DNA from: Crocinitomicaceae bacterium
GTDB taxonomy: Bacteria; Bacteroidota; Bacteroidia; Flavobacteriales_D; Crocinitomicaceae
DNA length: 64,000 bases
Direction of reading: 5' to 3'
NCBI GenBank assembly: GCA_024639405.1
Contig: JAHEIL010000002.1
Location: 62,001 to 126,000 of the forward strand
A program made the position numbers and the translations under genes. Below the pieces are notes generated by a model that made no database searches, was not told the DNA's origin, and saw only the letters and a list, made by a program, of their open reading frames with translations. This document shows, piece by piece, positions 46,084-54,607 of this stretch. How positions within the stretch are numbered: the stretch's first letter is position 1; the number at the start of each line of letters is the position of its first letter.

Positions 46084-46518
46084 ATGAAAATCACAAAAAC
46101 ATTTGGTCTTATTATTGGAACTGGAATTATTCTTTATGCTAGTTCTTGTTCAAAAAAAGAAGTAACATATTCAACTAATGGCGAAACAATCTTTAGAACT
46201 GGAAAAAACATAGATGGAACAATCCTTCAAGATATGAGTGCATCAATTTACAACTCAAAAGTACATGGATGTGCTGATTGTCATGGTGAAAACGGTAAAG
46301 GAAAATACCGAGGAGGTGATGAGAAAGAAACATTTTCAATTACCTACAATGATTTAACCAATTCTAATATCTATTCACCAGTATACAATGACAGTCTGAT
46401 TGAACGTTTTATTGATAGTGAAACAAAAAGTAATGGAACACATGCAAATACAGGCGTGGTTTTTAAAATGAGCAAAACAGAAAAAGTAGCTTTAATAGAA
46501 TTTTTGAAAACTCTTTAA
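46084..46518 (+). CDS. Mono-haem cytochrome c lipoprotein
   Basis: A 144-residue lipoprotein (lipobox ASSC, Cys22) with one CXXCH haem site, CADCH (Cys63, Cys66, His67), and a likely distal ligand Met129 in VFKMSKTEK, giving a class I cytochrome c fold. It sits in the periplasm or outer membrane. Its partners are unknown. The upstream neighbour is the Kelch-like T9SS protein, whose stop is 3 bp before this start. Confidence 0.9.
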   Translation: MKITKTFGLIIGTGIILYASSCSKKEVTYSTNGETIFRTGKNIDGTILQDMSASIYNSKVHGCADCHGENGKGKYRGGDEKETFSITYNDLTNSNIYSPVYNDSLIERFIDSETKSNGTHANTGVVFKMSKTEKVALIEFLKTL

Positions 46519-46586
46519 CATAGTTGATTTTTACCATTGCATGTTAAAATATTTAAGCGATATTTGATCGTTTTAATTATATTGAA

Positions 46587-47228
46587 ATGGAAAAATCAGT
46601 TGAAGCGTATTTAGCAAAAATCACCCAGTGGAAGGATGAAGTCAATCAATTAAGAAGAATTGTTTTAGATTGTAATTTGGTGGAAGTTGTAAAATGGGGA
46701 GTACCTTGTTATACGTTTCAAAATAAAAACATTTTATTGTTCCATGCTTTTAAAGAATATTGTGCCATTGGTTTTTTTAAAGGTTCGTTATTACAAGATT
46801 CAGAAAATATATTGAGCCAACCTGGAGAAAACTCTCAAGCTGGAAGACAAATCAGATTTACATCTGTCAATGAAATTAGTGCTTTAGAACAAATCATTAA
46901 AGCATACATCTTTGAGGCCATAGAAGTTGAGCGTGCTGGATTGAAAGTTAAAATGAAAACAACGAGTGAGTATGCAATGCCTGATGAATTTGTTGACGAA
47001 TTGAAAAAATCTGAAGAACTTAAAAAAGCATTTGAGGCATTAACACCTGGAAGACAACGTGGATATTTATTGTATTTTTCTTCTGCTAAACAATCTGAAA
47101 CCAGAACACAACGAATAGATAAATGCAAAAATAAAATATTGGCAGGAAAAGGCTTTAACGATTGCACGTGTGGTTTATCGAAACGCATGCCAGGGTGCGA
47201 TGGTTCACATAGATTTTTAGAAAAATAA
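46587..47228 (+). CDS. DUF1801/YdeI-family protein with C-terminal CDGSH iron-sulfur motif
   Basis: A 213-residue cytoplasmic protein with three parts. Residues 1-115 are a DUF1801 domain (VVKWGVPCYTFQNKNILLFHAFKEYCAIGFFKGSLLQD, in part). Residues 125-190 are a YdeI/OmpD-associated segment (LKKAFEALTPGRQRGYLLYFSSAKQ). Residues 193-208 give a full CDGSH motif CTCGLSKRMPGCDGSH with Cys193, Cys195, Cys204 and His208 (C-X-C-X2-S-X3-P-X-C-D-G-S-X0-H, as in mitoNEET-type 2Fe-2S proteins, except that H follows S directly). The combination is unusual and its function is not known to me. Confidence 0.82.
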   Translation: MEKSVEAYLAKITQWKDEVNQLRRIVLDCNLVEVVKWGVPCYTFQNKNILLFHAFKEYCAIGFFKGSLLQDSENILSQPGENSQAGRQIRFTSVNEISALEQIIKAYIFEAIEVERAGLKVKMKTTSEYAMPDEFVDELKKSEELKKAFEALTPGRQRGYLLYFSSAKQSETRTQRIDKCKNKILAGKGFNDCTCGLSKRMPGCDGSHRFLEK

Positions 47229-47335
47229 TTATAGGTGACAAAATAAGTCGTTTTTCATTGATTTTTTTTTATTTTTATTCTGAATTAATTAAAGTCGAAT
47301 GACTCTAATTGTTTGATTTAACTATATCTACTACA

Positions 47336-48415
47336 ATGAAAATAACTATAATTAAAACATTTTTTATTATAAGTTCAATTTTACTTTTACAAAGCTGTTC
47401 AATTGAAAAAAGAGCTTTTAGACCAGGATATTACATTGATTGGCATGCTAAAAAAAACCTATTAAATTCACAAAAATTATATGAATCACATTTTGAAAAT
47501 CAAAATGATGACACTTTAGATGAATTAATAACAAATGATTATGTAGTTCAGGAAATAAATAACAATTTAAATTCTTTTTTTATCAATGACTCGAATTCGA
47601 AAGGAATAATTTTAAAAAAAGAAAATTTAAACTTAAAAACACATTCAAAATCAAAAAAAAATGAAAATAGGATAAATGTTTCTAGATCTTATTTTCAAAA
47701 AAAAATTCGCAACAAAAAAATATCAAAACCAACAGAAAAATCTAATCATTTAGGCCTCTTTTCCTTTATACTCGGTATAATATCTTTGATTATGCTATTA
47801 GTAGCTTTGTTCAACCCTTTAACTTTTGGAACTAAACCACTTCCAATTTTATTTTATTTAATTGAAATTGTAATAACGCTTTTGGCTATAATTTTTGGGA
47901 TTATAACAAAACAACAATTCAAAAAGAAAAAAAGGATTTATAATAAAAGAGCTCAGAAATTGGCAACAATTGGAATTTACTTTGGTTCTATTGGTGGTTT
48001 TTTATTTTTAGGTTTTATTATTGCTCCAATAATTAATTATGTGCTTGGAGAAAAAACTAAAAACACGAAACAAGAAAAAAAAATAATATTCAATGAAAAC
48101 CAAACACAACCTCAAAACACAACTTCAATAGTTAAAAACAAAAAAAATACTTGGGCATTAATCTCATTTATTTTAGGTTGTTTAGCATTAATAGTTAGTT
48201 TATTAAGTATAATTTCATCTCCAACATTTGCTTTTTTCATACCATTCTTATCTACATTTGGAATAATTACAGGAATTGTAAGTATAAAGCAAATACATAA
48301 AACTAAAAATTATAATAAATCGTCGAATACCTTTTCGGTTTTGGGCTTGATTTTTAATTTAATATCTTTTCCTATAATTATTTATAGTTTTTCTAAATTA
48401 ATTGTTGTACAATGA
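47336..48415 (+). CDS. Lipoprotein with two DUF4190-like membrane blocks (copy 1 of a tandem pair)
   Basis: About 359 residues. The start is the ATG at 47336, which places a lipobox LQSC at Cys21; an in-frame TTG at 47309 is less likely. After the signal comes SIEKRAFRPGYYIDWH, then a long polar, Asn/Lys-rich linker (about 40-135) and two hydrophobic blocks of DUF4190 type (about 140-240 and 270-355; GLFSFILGIISLIM, WALISFILGCLALIV). A lipidated N-terminus combined with inner-membrane-like hairpins is odd. The next gene is a close paralogue. Function unknown. Confidence 0.75.
   Translation: MKITIIKTFFIISSILLLQSCSIEKRAFRPGYYIDWHAKKNLLNSQKLYESHFENQNDDTLDELITNDYVVQEINNNLNSFFINDSNSKGIILKKENLNLKTHSKSKKNENRINVSRSYFQKKIRNKKISKPTEKSNHLGLFSFILGIISLIMLLVALFNPLTFGTKPLPILFYLIEIVITLLAIIFGIITKQQFKKKKRIYNKRAQKLATIGIYFGSIGGFLFLGFIIAPIINYVLGEKTKNTKQEKKIIFNENQTQPQNTTSIVKNKKNTWALISFILGCLALIVSLLSIISSPTFAFFIPFLSTFGIITGIVSIKQIHKTKNYNKSSNTFSVLGLIFNLISFPIIIYSFSKLIVVQ
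47354..47445 (+). repeat. Direct repeat unit 1, lipoprotein leader of the tandem pair
   Basis: The region coding for the signal peptide and SIEKR motif is nearly identical to 48466-48560: the stretch from ATTATAAGTTCAATTTTACT through CAAAGCTGTTCAATTGAAAA is unchanged. This is a sign of recent duplication or gene conversion. Confidence 0.85.
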
Positions 48416-48448
48416 ATCTAAAACAAAATATTGACTAAAAAAACAACT

Positions 48449-49159
48449 ATGAATACAACCATACATAAAACATTTTTCATTATAAGTTCAATTTTACTTT
48501 TACAAAGCTGTTCAATTGAAAAAAGAACTTTAAGATCAGGATACTATATTGATTGGAACCAACGATCTCATCACTTTTCAAATGATGATTTAACAAGTGA
48601 TTTTAATCCAAAAATGGAGAGAGATAACAATCAAGCACTTCAATTGACGCATATACCGTCTGAAGAAATAGAAACGAATGATATAAAACAGGAGCAGTTA
48701 GATACAACTTATGAAAAAAATCATGAAGCTGTAAAAATTGATGACTTGTATTCCAATCATACCATTAAATTACCAACTTTTCAACTGTCAAAAAAACTTG
48801 AAAACAAGTATTTAATGCAAGATAATTTAGACCATAAAAAAAACGATACGGTTGAAACAAAGAAAAAATTAAATAGTTGGAGTTTAATATCTTTTATTTC
48901 TGGTAGTTTTACATTGCTCTTACTTTTAATATTTGTTTCAGCTGTTGCTTCTGAATTATTAATTCTAGCATTTATTTCTTCAATCGTTGCTTCTATAACT
49001 GGAACTATTAGCATGAAACAATTAAAATCAAAAGGAGGCTATAATAAAACATCTAAAGTGTTTACAATTTTTGGTATAATTTTAAGTTTTACACCAATAC
49101 TTTTAGGTATTATCTACTTAATTAATTTTTTAAATAAATTACCAGGATTTTTTCATTAG
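48449..49159 (+). CDS. Lipoprotein with one DUF4190-like membrane block (copy 2 of a tandem pair)
   Basis: About 236 residues. The ATG at 48449 puts the lipobox LQSC at Cys21, as in copy 1. The same opening SIEKRTLRSGYYIDWNQ is followed by a polar linker (about 40-135) and only one hydrophobic block (about 140-230: WSLISFISGSFTLLLLL ... YNKTSKVFTIFGIIL, in part). The linker has diverged fully from copy 1 while the leader has not. The gap to copy 1 is 33 bp. Function unknown. Confidence 0.75.
   Translation: MNTTIHKTFFIISSILLLQSCSIEKRTLRSGYYIDWNQRSHHFSNDDLTSDFNPKMERDNNQALQLTHIPSEEIETNDIKQEQLDTTYEKNHEAVKIDDLYSNHTIKLPTFQLSKKLENKYLMQDNLDHKKNDTVETKKKLNSWSLISFISGSFTLLLLLIFVSAVASELLILAFISSIVASITGTISMKQLKSKGGYNKTSKVFTIFGIILSFTPILLGIIYLINFLNKLPGFFH
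48466..48560 (+). repeat. Direct repeat unit 2, lipoprotein leader of the tandem pair
   Basis: Second copy of the repeat at 47354-47445. Differences are limited to a few bases over the signal peptide and grow quickly after the GYYIDW codons. Confidence 0.85.
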
Positions 49160-49167
49160 TATTGAAC

Positions 49168-49644
49168 ATGCAATTCAACGAAAAACAACGCTTCAGTCAA
49201 TGGTGGTTATGGTTACTTCTGTTGTTGGTAATTAGTAATTTAATTCGTGAAATTATTAATGGAACAACAGAGGAAAAACATGCTTTATTTTTTAGTGCAT
49301 TGACACTCACCTTAACCTCCGTTTTGTTTGGAATAATGAAACTTGAAACTTCAATTGATATAAACGGCATTTCTGTTCGTTTTTTTCCCTTTCACCTGAA
49401 GAAAAAACATTTCAACTGGGATCAACTAGAAAGTTGCTTTATCAGAACATACAACCCAATTATTGAATACGGTGGTTGGGGAATTCGAAAAACATTTTCA
49501 GGCAAAGGAACAGCATACAATGTTAAAGGAAAAATTGGATTACAACTGATTTTCATCAATGGTGATCGCTTATTAATTGGCACTCAAAAAACTGAAGAGC
49601 TAAAAGAAGTACTTCTTGCTTTGGGAAAAATAAATGAAGTATGA
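49168..49644 (+). CDS. Membrane protein with PH-like C-terminal domain, unknown
   Basis: About 158 residues with two N-terminal transmembrane helices (about 12-28 and 38-56) followed by a beta-rich cytoplasmic part (SIDINGISVRFFPF, YNPIIEYGGWGIRKT, GLQLIFINGDRLLIGTQKTEEL). The pattern resembles bacterial PH-like membrane proteins known from many Bacteroidetes, without assigned function. The ATG at 49168 is preferred to the TTG 6 bases earlier. It overlaps the next gene by 4 bp (ATGA). Confidence 0.72.
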   Translation: MQFNEKQRFSQWWLWLLLLLVISNLIREIINGTTEEKHALFFSALTLTLTSVLFGIMKLETSIDINGISVRFFPFHLKKKHFNWDQLESCFIRTYNPIIEYGGWGIRKTFSGKGTAYNVKGKIGLQLIFINGDRLLIGTQKTEELKEVLLALGKINEV

Positions 49645-49838
49645 ATCAAGTAAAATTCTTCTTAACTACACTTAGTCAACCTGCTCAGCGTGCTTTAATA
49701 AATGAAGGTATAACATCAGCAGAGCTATTAGCTAAGAAAACGAAGAAAGAACTTTTAGCTCTTCATGGACTTGGTCCGAGTGCTATTCCAAAAATAAACG
49801 AATATCTAGCCCTAAAAGGTATGGCTTTAAAGAAATGA
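49641..49838 (+). CDS. Small helix-hairpin-helix (RNAP alpha-CTD-like) protein
   Basis: A 65-residue protein: LSQPAQRALINEGITSAELL and ELLALHGLGPSAIPKINEYL form the helix pattern of the RNA polymerase alpha C-terminal/HhH fold, with the GLGP hairpin. Probably DNA or nucleic-acid binding. It is translationally coupled to the preceding membrane protein by a 4-bp overlap. Confidence 0.75.
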   Translation: MNQVKFFLTTLSQPAQRALINEGITSAELLAKKTKKELLALHGLGPSAIPKINEYLALKGMALKK

Positions 49839-49871
49839 TTTGTTCTGTTTCTTGAAGAATTCGTATATTTG
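49839..49871 (+). promoter_or_regulatory. fabV: Promoter of fabV
   Basis: TTTG (49839-49842), a 21-bp spacer, TATATTTG (49864-49871): both exact. The ATG is 23 bp downstream. Confidence 0.65.
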
Positions 49872-49893
49872 TTAACGTTTAAAAATTACAATT

Positions 49894-51087
49894 ATGATTA
49901 TAGAACCTAGAATGCGTGGATTTATTTGTTTAACGTCTCACCCAAAAGGAAGTGAACAAAATATTATAAATCAAATTAACTATGTTAAAACGAAAGGTAA
50001 AATTGAAGGCCCAAAAAATGTACTCGTAATTGGTGCATCAACTGGATTTGGATTAGCTTCTCGTATTACGAGCGCATTTGGATCTGACGCAGCTACTATT
50101 GGTGTGTTTTTTGAAAAACCGCCACAAAAAGGTAGAACAGCGTCTCCAGGTTGGTACAACAGTGTTTTCTTTCAAGAACAAGCTGAAAAAGCTGGTATTT
50201 ATGCAAAAAGTATCAATGCTGACGCATTTTCGTTTGAAACAAAAAAGAAAACTATCGATTTAATTAAAGCCGATTTAGGAAAAATAGATTTAGTTGTTTA
50301 CAGTTTAGCTTCTCCAGTTCGAACCAATCCACGTACAGGAGAATTACACCGATCAGCGTTAAAACCAATTGGAAGTAACTTTACAGATAAAACAGTTGAT
50401 TTTCACACAGGAATTGTTTCTACTGTTTCAATCGATCCTTGTACAGATGAAGATATTGAAAACACGGTTGCTGTGATGGGCGGAGAAGATTGGGAAATGT
50501 GGATAGATGCATTATTAGAAGCTGATGTATTAGCTGAAAATGCGAAAACAATTGCCTATTCGTATATTGGACCAAAATTAACGGAACCTGTATACCGTAA
50601 AGGAACAATTGGAAAAGCAAAAGATCATTTGGAAGCAACTGCTTTTGAAATCACTAAAAAATTAAATTCTTTAAACGGAAATGCATTTGTTTCTGTCAAC
50701 AAAGCCTTGGTAACACAAGCTAGTTCAGCTATCCCTGTGATTCCTCTTTACATTTCACTTTTATACAAAGTAATGAAAGCAAAAGGTATTCACGAAGGTT
50801 GTATCGAACAAATCTATCGATTATTTGACGAACGTTTGTATGTAAATGGAAGTACTCCTTTAGATGAAAATGGACGTATCAGAATTGATGATTGGGAAAT
50901 GAGAACTGACGTTCAAGAAGAAGTTGCCGCTTTATGGTTGAAAGCTACAACAGAATCATTACCTGAATTAGGCGATTTAAATGGGTATAAAGATGATTTC
51001 TTAAACTTATTTGGATTTGGTTTCGATGGAGTTGATTATGCTGCTGATACAGAAGAAGATTTAATGATGAACGGTTTGGTTGAGTAA
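49894..51087 (+). CDS. fabV: Enoyl-[acyl-carrier-protein] reductase, FabV type (trans-2-enoyl-CoA reductase)
   Basis: NADH-dependent reduction of the enoyl intermediate in fatty-acid elongation. The 397-residue length, the opening MIIEPRMRGFICLTSHPKG, the nucleotide loop GASTGFGLASR and the FabV-type catalytic pair Tyr234-X8-Lys243 (YRKGTIGKAK) identify the long FabV family, which is insensitive to triclosan in studied members. No FabI is visible in the window. It complements the accBC-fabH-plsX operon at 52.7-57.4 kb. Confidence 0.96.
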   Translation: MIIEPRMRGFICLTSHPKGSEQNIINQINYVKTKGKIEGPKNVLVIGASTGFGLASRITSAFGSDAATIGVFFEKPPQKGRTASPGWYNSVFFQEQAEKAGIYAKSINADAFSFETKKKTIDLIKADLGKIDLVVYSLASPVRTNPRTGELHRSALKPIGSNFTDKTVDFHTGIVSTVSIDPCTDEDIENTVAVMGGEDWEMWIDALLEADVLAENAKTIAYSYIGPKLTEPVYRKGTIGKAKDHLEATAFEITKKLNSLNGNAFVSVNKALVTQASSAIPVIPLYISLLYKVMKAKGIHEGCIEQIYRLFDERLYVNGSTPLDENGRIRIDDWEMRTDVQEEVAALWLKATTESLPELGDLNGYKDDFLNLFGFGFDGVDYAADTEEDLMMNGLVE

Positions 51088-51101
51088 ATTCACTTCACCC
51101 A

Positions 51102-51893
51102 ATGGAAGAAGAATTTTTTAACTTAAATAAAGCATCTTGGAACAAAAGGACTGAGACGCATTTTCATTCTTCTTTTTACGATGTCCCTGGTTTTATTGCA
51201 GGTAAATCAACCCTTAATTCTATAGAGTTGGAGCTCTTAGGTAATGTGCGTGGCAAGAAAATCTTACACTTACAATGTCATTTCGGACAAGATACACTAT
51301 CACTTGCTCGATTAGGTGCTGAAGTTACTGGTGTAGATTTTTCTGAAAACTCAATAGAAACAGCAAGAAAATTAGCGAAAGAAACACATCTTGAAGCAAC
51401 ATTTATTTGCTGTAACATCTACGATCTTCCAACACTTTTAAACGAAGAATTTGACATCGTCTATACTTCATACGGAACAATAGGTTGGTTGCCTGATTTG
51501 GATAAATGGGCACAAATTATCTCTCAATTCCTCAAGAAAGATGGGCAATTTATTTTTGTGGAATTTCATCCTGTTGTTTGGATGTTTGACGATGATTTCA
51601 CGAAGGTACAGTACAATTATTTCAACAAAGGTGTGATCATCGAAGAAGAAAACGGAACGTATGCAGACCGTTCGGCAGAAATATCTTCGCGCTATTGTTG
51701 GTGGAATCATAGTTTAGGTGAAGTATTCAATAGCCTACTTAAAATCGATTTATCAATTGCATCTTTTAATGAATACGATTATTCGCCGTATAATTGTTTT
51801 ATGCATACAAAAGAATTCGAACATTCTAAATTTCGGATACAACACATAGACGATAAGATCCCAATGGTATATTCAATTAAAGCATTAAAATAA
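51102..51893 (+). CDS. Class I SAM-dependent methyltransferase
   Basis: A 263-residue enzyme. The SAM-binding motif I is ILHLQCHFGQDTLSLARLGA, followed by the acidic VTGVDFSE loop, ICCNIYDLP (motif II) and KDGQFIFVEFHPV (motif III). The substrate cannot be named. It starts 14 bp after fabV and may be co-transcribed with it and with the small DUF1801 gene that follows 5 bp later. Confidence 0.87.
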   Translation: MEEEFFNLNKASWNKRTETHFHSSFYDVPGFIAGKSTLNSIELELLGNVRGKKILHLQCHFGQDTLSLARLGAEVTGVDFSENSIETARKLAKETHLEATFICCNIYDLPTLLNEEFDIVYTSYGTIGWLPDLDKWAQIISQFLKKDGQFIFVEFHPVVWMFDDDFTKVQYNYFNKGVIIEEENGTYADRSAEISSRYCWWNHSLGEVFNSLLKIDLSIASFNEYDYSPYNCFMHTKEFEHSKFRIQHIDDKIPMVYSIKALK

Positions 51894-51898
51894 TTCGT

Positions 51899-52243
51899 AT
51901 GGATGTAATTCAAAACTATCTTCTACAATTTCCTAAAGACGTACAAGAAAAATTAGCTAAAATCCGAAGTATTGTGCAAGCTGTCGCTCCAGATGCAATA
52001 GAAAGTATATCATATGGAATGCCTGCTTACAAACTCAATAAAAAGCCATTGGTTTATTTTGCAGGATATAAAAATCACATTGGCTTGTATGCTACACCTT
52101 CAGGTCAAGCGCACTTTAAGCAAGAATTAGCTGGATACAAACAAGGCAAAGGTTCTGTTCAATTTCCGTTAACAGAAGAGCCGCCATATGAATTAATCAC
52201 ACAAATTATTAAGTTCAAAAAAGAAGAAATAGAACGCAAGTAA
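51899..52243 (+). CDS. DUF1801-family protein
   Basis: A 114-residue single-domain member (ESISYGMPAYKLNKKPLVYF, NHIGLYATPSGQ). The family has a TBP-like/YdhG fold of unknown function, sometimes compared to ferredoxin-like iron-binding folds. It lacks the CDGSH tail found in the larger relative at 46587-47228. It lies 5 bp after the methyltransferase gene. Confidence 0.85.
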   Translation: MDVIQNYLLQFPKDVQEKLAKIRSIVQAVAPDAIESISYGMPAYKLNKKPLVYFAGYKNHIGLYATPSGQAHFKQELAGYKQGKGSVQFPLTEEPPYELITQIIKFKKEEIERK

Positions 52244-52276
52244 TGGTAGAATAATTTTTTGTTGTAAATTGCATCC

Positions 52277-52675
52277 ATGAAACATAGAAATTTATTATTC
52301 GTAGCAATATCTAGTCTATTACTTATCACAATAGGTTGTGAAAAAATTCCATTTGATGATCGCAATGATTATTTAGGTGATTGGACCTTCACTACAGAAA
52401 TTACTGAATTGAATACAGATAGTGTAGGTTATTTTTTTCAAGATTCAATAACCTATCAAGGCACGATCAAATATGGCAATGAAAAAAACGAATTGTCAAT
52501 TGATTATCATAATGGAACACCTCTAATTGTAACACTAGGTGAAAACGGAAAATTAGAAAATTTACCAACGCATTATTGCAGTGGATCTTTTTCAAATACC
52601 TCAACTTTGGATATCTATTTAAAATGGGGAGGACTTGGAGGAGGTGTCACCCACCAGGTTTATGCAACAAGGTAA
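52277..52675 (+). CDS. Small lipoprotein, unknown
   Basis: A 132-residue lipoprotein (lipobox ITIGC, Cys21) with a short beta-rich domain (YLGDWTFTTEITELNTD, WGGLGGGVTHQVYATR). It resembles lipocalin-like 'YLG-W' lipoproteins common in Bacteroidetes, but I would not name a family. It is followed by a strong bidirectional terminator. Confidence 0.75.
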   Translation: MKHRNLLFVAISSLLLITIGCEKIPFDDRNDYLGDWTFTTEITELNTDSVGYFFQDSITYQGTIKYGNEKNELSIDYHNGTPLIVTLGENGKLENLPTHYCSGSFSNTSTLDIYLKWGGLGGGVTHQVYATR

Positions 52676-52679
52676 TATA

Positions 52680-52710
52680 AAAAAACCCGACATATTCTGT
52701 CGGGTTTTTT
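52680..52710. terminator. Bidirectional terminator, lipoprotein gene / accC
   Basis: A 13-bp perfect stem (52680-52692 with 52698-52710, loop TATTC) whose arms begin and end in A/T runs, so it can act on both strands. It sits between convergent genes. Confidence 0.92.
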
Positions 52711-52716
52711 GCTGTA

Positions 52717-54051
52717 TTAAAACTCAAATGTTTCCATGAATTTCGTTGTGAAATTTCCTGATCTAAAATCAGGATCGTCCATTAATTTTTGATGGAAAGG
52801 AATCGTTGTTTTCACTCCTTCAATAATGTATTCATCCAATGCTCGTTTCATTTTCAAAATCGCTTCTTCACGTGTTTGTGCAACAGCAATTAATTTACCA
52901 ATCATTGAATCGTAATTAGAAGGAATCACATATCCTGCATACGCGTGTGTGTCAATTCGAACACCGTGTCCGCCTGGTGAATGGTAAGAAGTAATTTTTC
53001 CTGGTGATGGTCTGAAGTCATTGTATGGATCTTCAGCGTTGATACGACATTGAATTGCATGCATTTGTGGGAAATAATTCTTTCCTGAAATTTTTTCTCC
53101 AGCAGCTAATTTGATTTGTTCTTTTATTAAATCAAAATTAATTACTTCTTCCGTAATTGTGTGTTCAACTTGAATACGTGTATTCATTTCCATGAAATAG
53201 AAATCACGGTTCTTATCAACTAAAAACTCAACAGTTCCAACACCTTCGTATTTAACAGCTTTAGCAGCTTTTATTGCAGCTTCACCCATTTTGTTTCGCA
53301 ATTCATCAGTCATGTATGGAGAAGGAGTTTCTTCTACCAATTTTTGATGACGACGTTGAATAGAACAATCTCTTTCTGATAGATGACAAGCATTTCCGAA
53401 TTGGTCACCAGCGATTTGAATTTCAATGTGACGTGGTTCTTCAATGAATTTCTCCATATAGATTCCATCATTACCAAAGGCAGCACCCGCTTCTTGGCGT
53501 GCAGAATCCCATGCGTTTTCCATTTCGTCTTTATTCCAAACGATACGCATTCCTTTTCCCCCACCTCCAGCAGTTGCTTTTAATATAACTGGGTAACGAA
53601 CTACTTCTGCCGTTGCAAATGCATCGTCTAAATCTGTTAACAATCCTTTTGAACCAGGAATACAAGGAACTCCAGCTGCAATCATTGTTGCTTTTGCTGT
53701 TGCTTTATCTCCCATGCCAGCAATTTGTTCTGGCAAAGCACCAATAAATTTAATGCCGTGCTCTTGACAAACACGTGAGAATTTTTCGTTCTCAGAAAGG
53801 AATCCGTAACCTGGATGAATCGCATCAGCATTGGTAATTTCTGCAGCAGCAATGATATTTGCAATTGACAAATACGATTTTGAACTCACTGCTGGACCAA
53901 TACAAACAGCTTCATCAGCAAAACGAACTGGTAAACTTTCTTTGTCAGCAGTTGAATAAACAGCTACTGTTTTAATTCCCATTTCTTTGCACGTACGAAT
54001 AATACGCAAGGCGATTTCACCTCTATTTGCAATCAATATTTTCTTGAACAT
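52717..54051 (-). CDS. accC: Acetyl-CoA carboxylase, biotin carboxylase subunit
   Basis: Carboxylates biotin on AccB using ATP and bicarbonate. 444 residues, ATP-grasp enzyme: [19 protein letters not shown] at the N-terminus, the ATP loop [12 protein letters not shown], and [16 protein letters not shown] in the active site. It is the last gene of the minus-strand operon yceD-rpmF-plsX-fabH-accB-accC; the terminator follows at once. Confidence 0.97.
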   Translation of the reverse strand: MFKKILIANRGEIALRIIRTCKEMGIKTVAVYSTADKESLPVRFADEAVCIGPAVSSKSYLSIANIIAAAEITNADAIHPGYGFLSENEKFSRVCQEHGIKFIGALPEQIAGMGDKATAKATMIAAGVPCIPGSKGLLTDLDDAFATAEVVRYPVILKATAGGGGKGMRIVWNKDEMENAWDSARQEAGAAFGNDGIYMEKFIEEPRHIEIQIAGDQFGNACHLSERDCSIQRRHQKLVEETPSPYMTDELRNKMGEAAIKAAKAVKYEGVGTVEFLVDKNRDFYFMEMNTRIQVEHTITEEVINFDLIKEQIKLAAGEKISGKNYFPQMHAIQCRINAEDPYNDFRPSPGKITSYHSPGGHGVRIDTHAYAGYVIPSNYDSMIGKLIAVAQTREEAILKMKRALDEYIIEGVKTTIPFHQKLMDDPDFRSGNFTTKFMETFEF

Positions 54052-54097
54052 ACTTTCGTTTTAATGTTAATTTGGTTTCTTGAAAGGCCAAATTAAA

Positions 54098-54571
54098 TTA
54101 TGCAGGATCTACTAAAAACAATGGTTGATCATACTCTACTGGAGAAGCATCATCTACAAGTACTTTCACAATTCTTCCTGTTACTTCTGATTCAATTTCG
54201 TTGAATAATTTCATTGCTTCAATGATACAAATTGTATCTCCTTTACCAATAGAATCACCAACATTAACGAAAGGTGCTTTATCAGGTCCTGCAGAACGGT
54301 AGAAAGTACCGATCATTGGAGATTTAACAGTAATGTAATTTGCATCTTCTGCAGGTGCAGCAACAACTGGTGCAACTGGAGCAGCGGCAACAGGAGCAAC
54401 TGGAGCAACTGGAGCAGCTGGAGCAGCAGCTTGAACGATAACCTGATGTTCTGGTTTCCCTTTAACTTCAGATTTGATACAAATTTTAAAATCTTTTTGC
54501 TCGATTTCTACTTCGCTTACGCCTGATTTAGCAACGAATTTGATTAAATCTTGTATTTCAGTTAAATTCAT
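54098..54571 (-). CDS. accB: Acetyl-CoA carboxylase, biotin carboxyl carrier protein
   Basis: A 157-residue carrier with a short N-terminal domain, an Ala/Pro/Val linker (about 48-75, built of short GCAACTGGA-like DNA repeats) and the biotinyl domain with the biotin site EAMKLF (Lys121). It lies between fabH and accC (46 bp gap), the standard partner. Confidence 0.97.
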   Translation of the reverse strand: MNLTEIQDLIKFVAKSGVSEVEIEQKDFKICIKSEVKGKPEHQVIVQAAAPAAPVAPVAPVAAAPVAPVVAAPAEDANYITVKSPMIGTFYRSAGPDKAPFVNVGDSIGKGDTICIIEAMKLFNEIESEVTGRIVKVLVDDASPVEYDQPLFLVDPA

Positions 54572-54607
54572 ACTATTTAGATTTTAGAGTTTTAGAGTTG
54601 TTTTAAA

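Noticed and set aside
54360-54430. Short repeats in accB as a CRISPR or regulatory repeat
   Set aside because: They code for the Ala/Pro/Val linker of the carrier protein, a normal low-complexity region.
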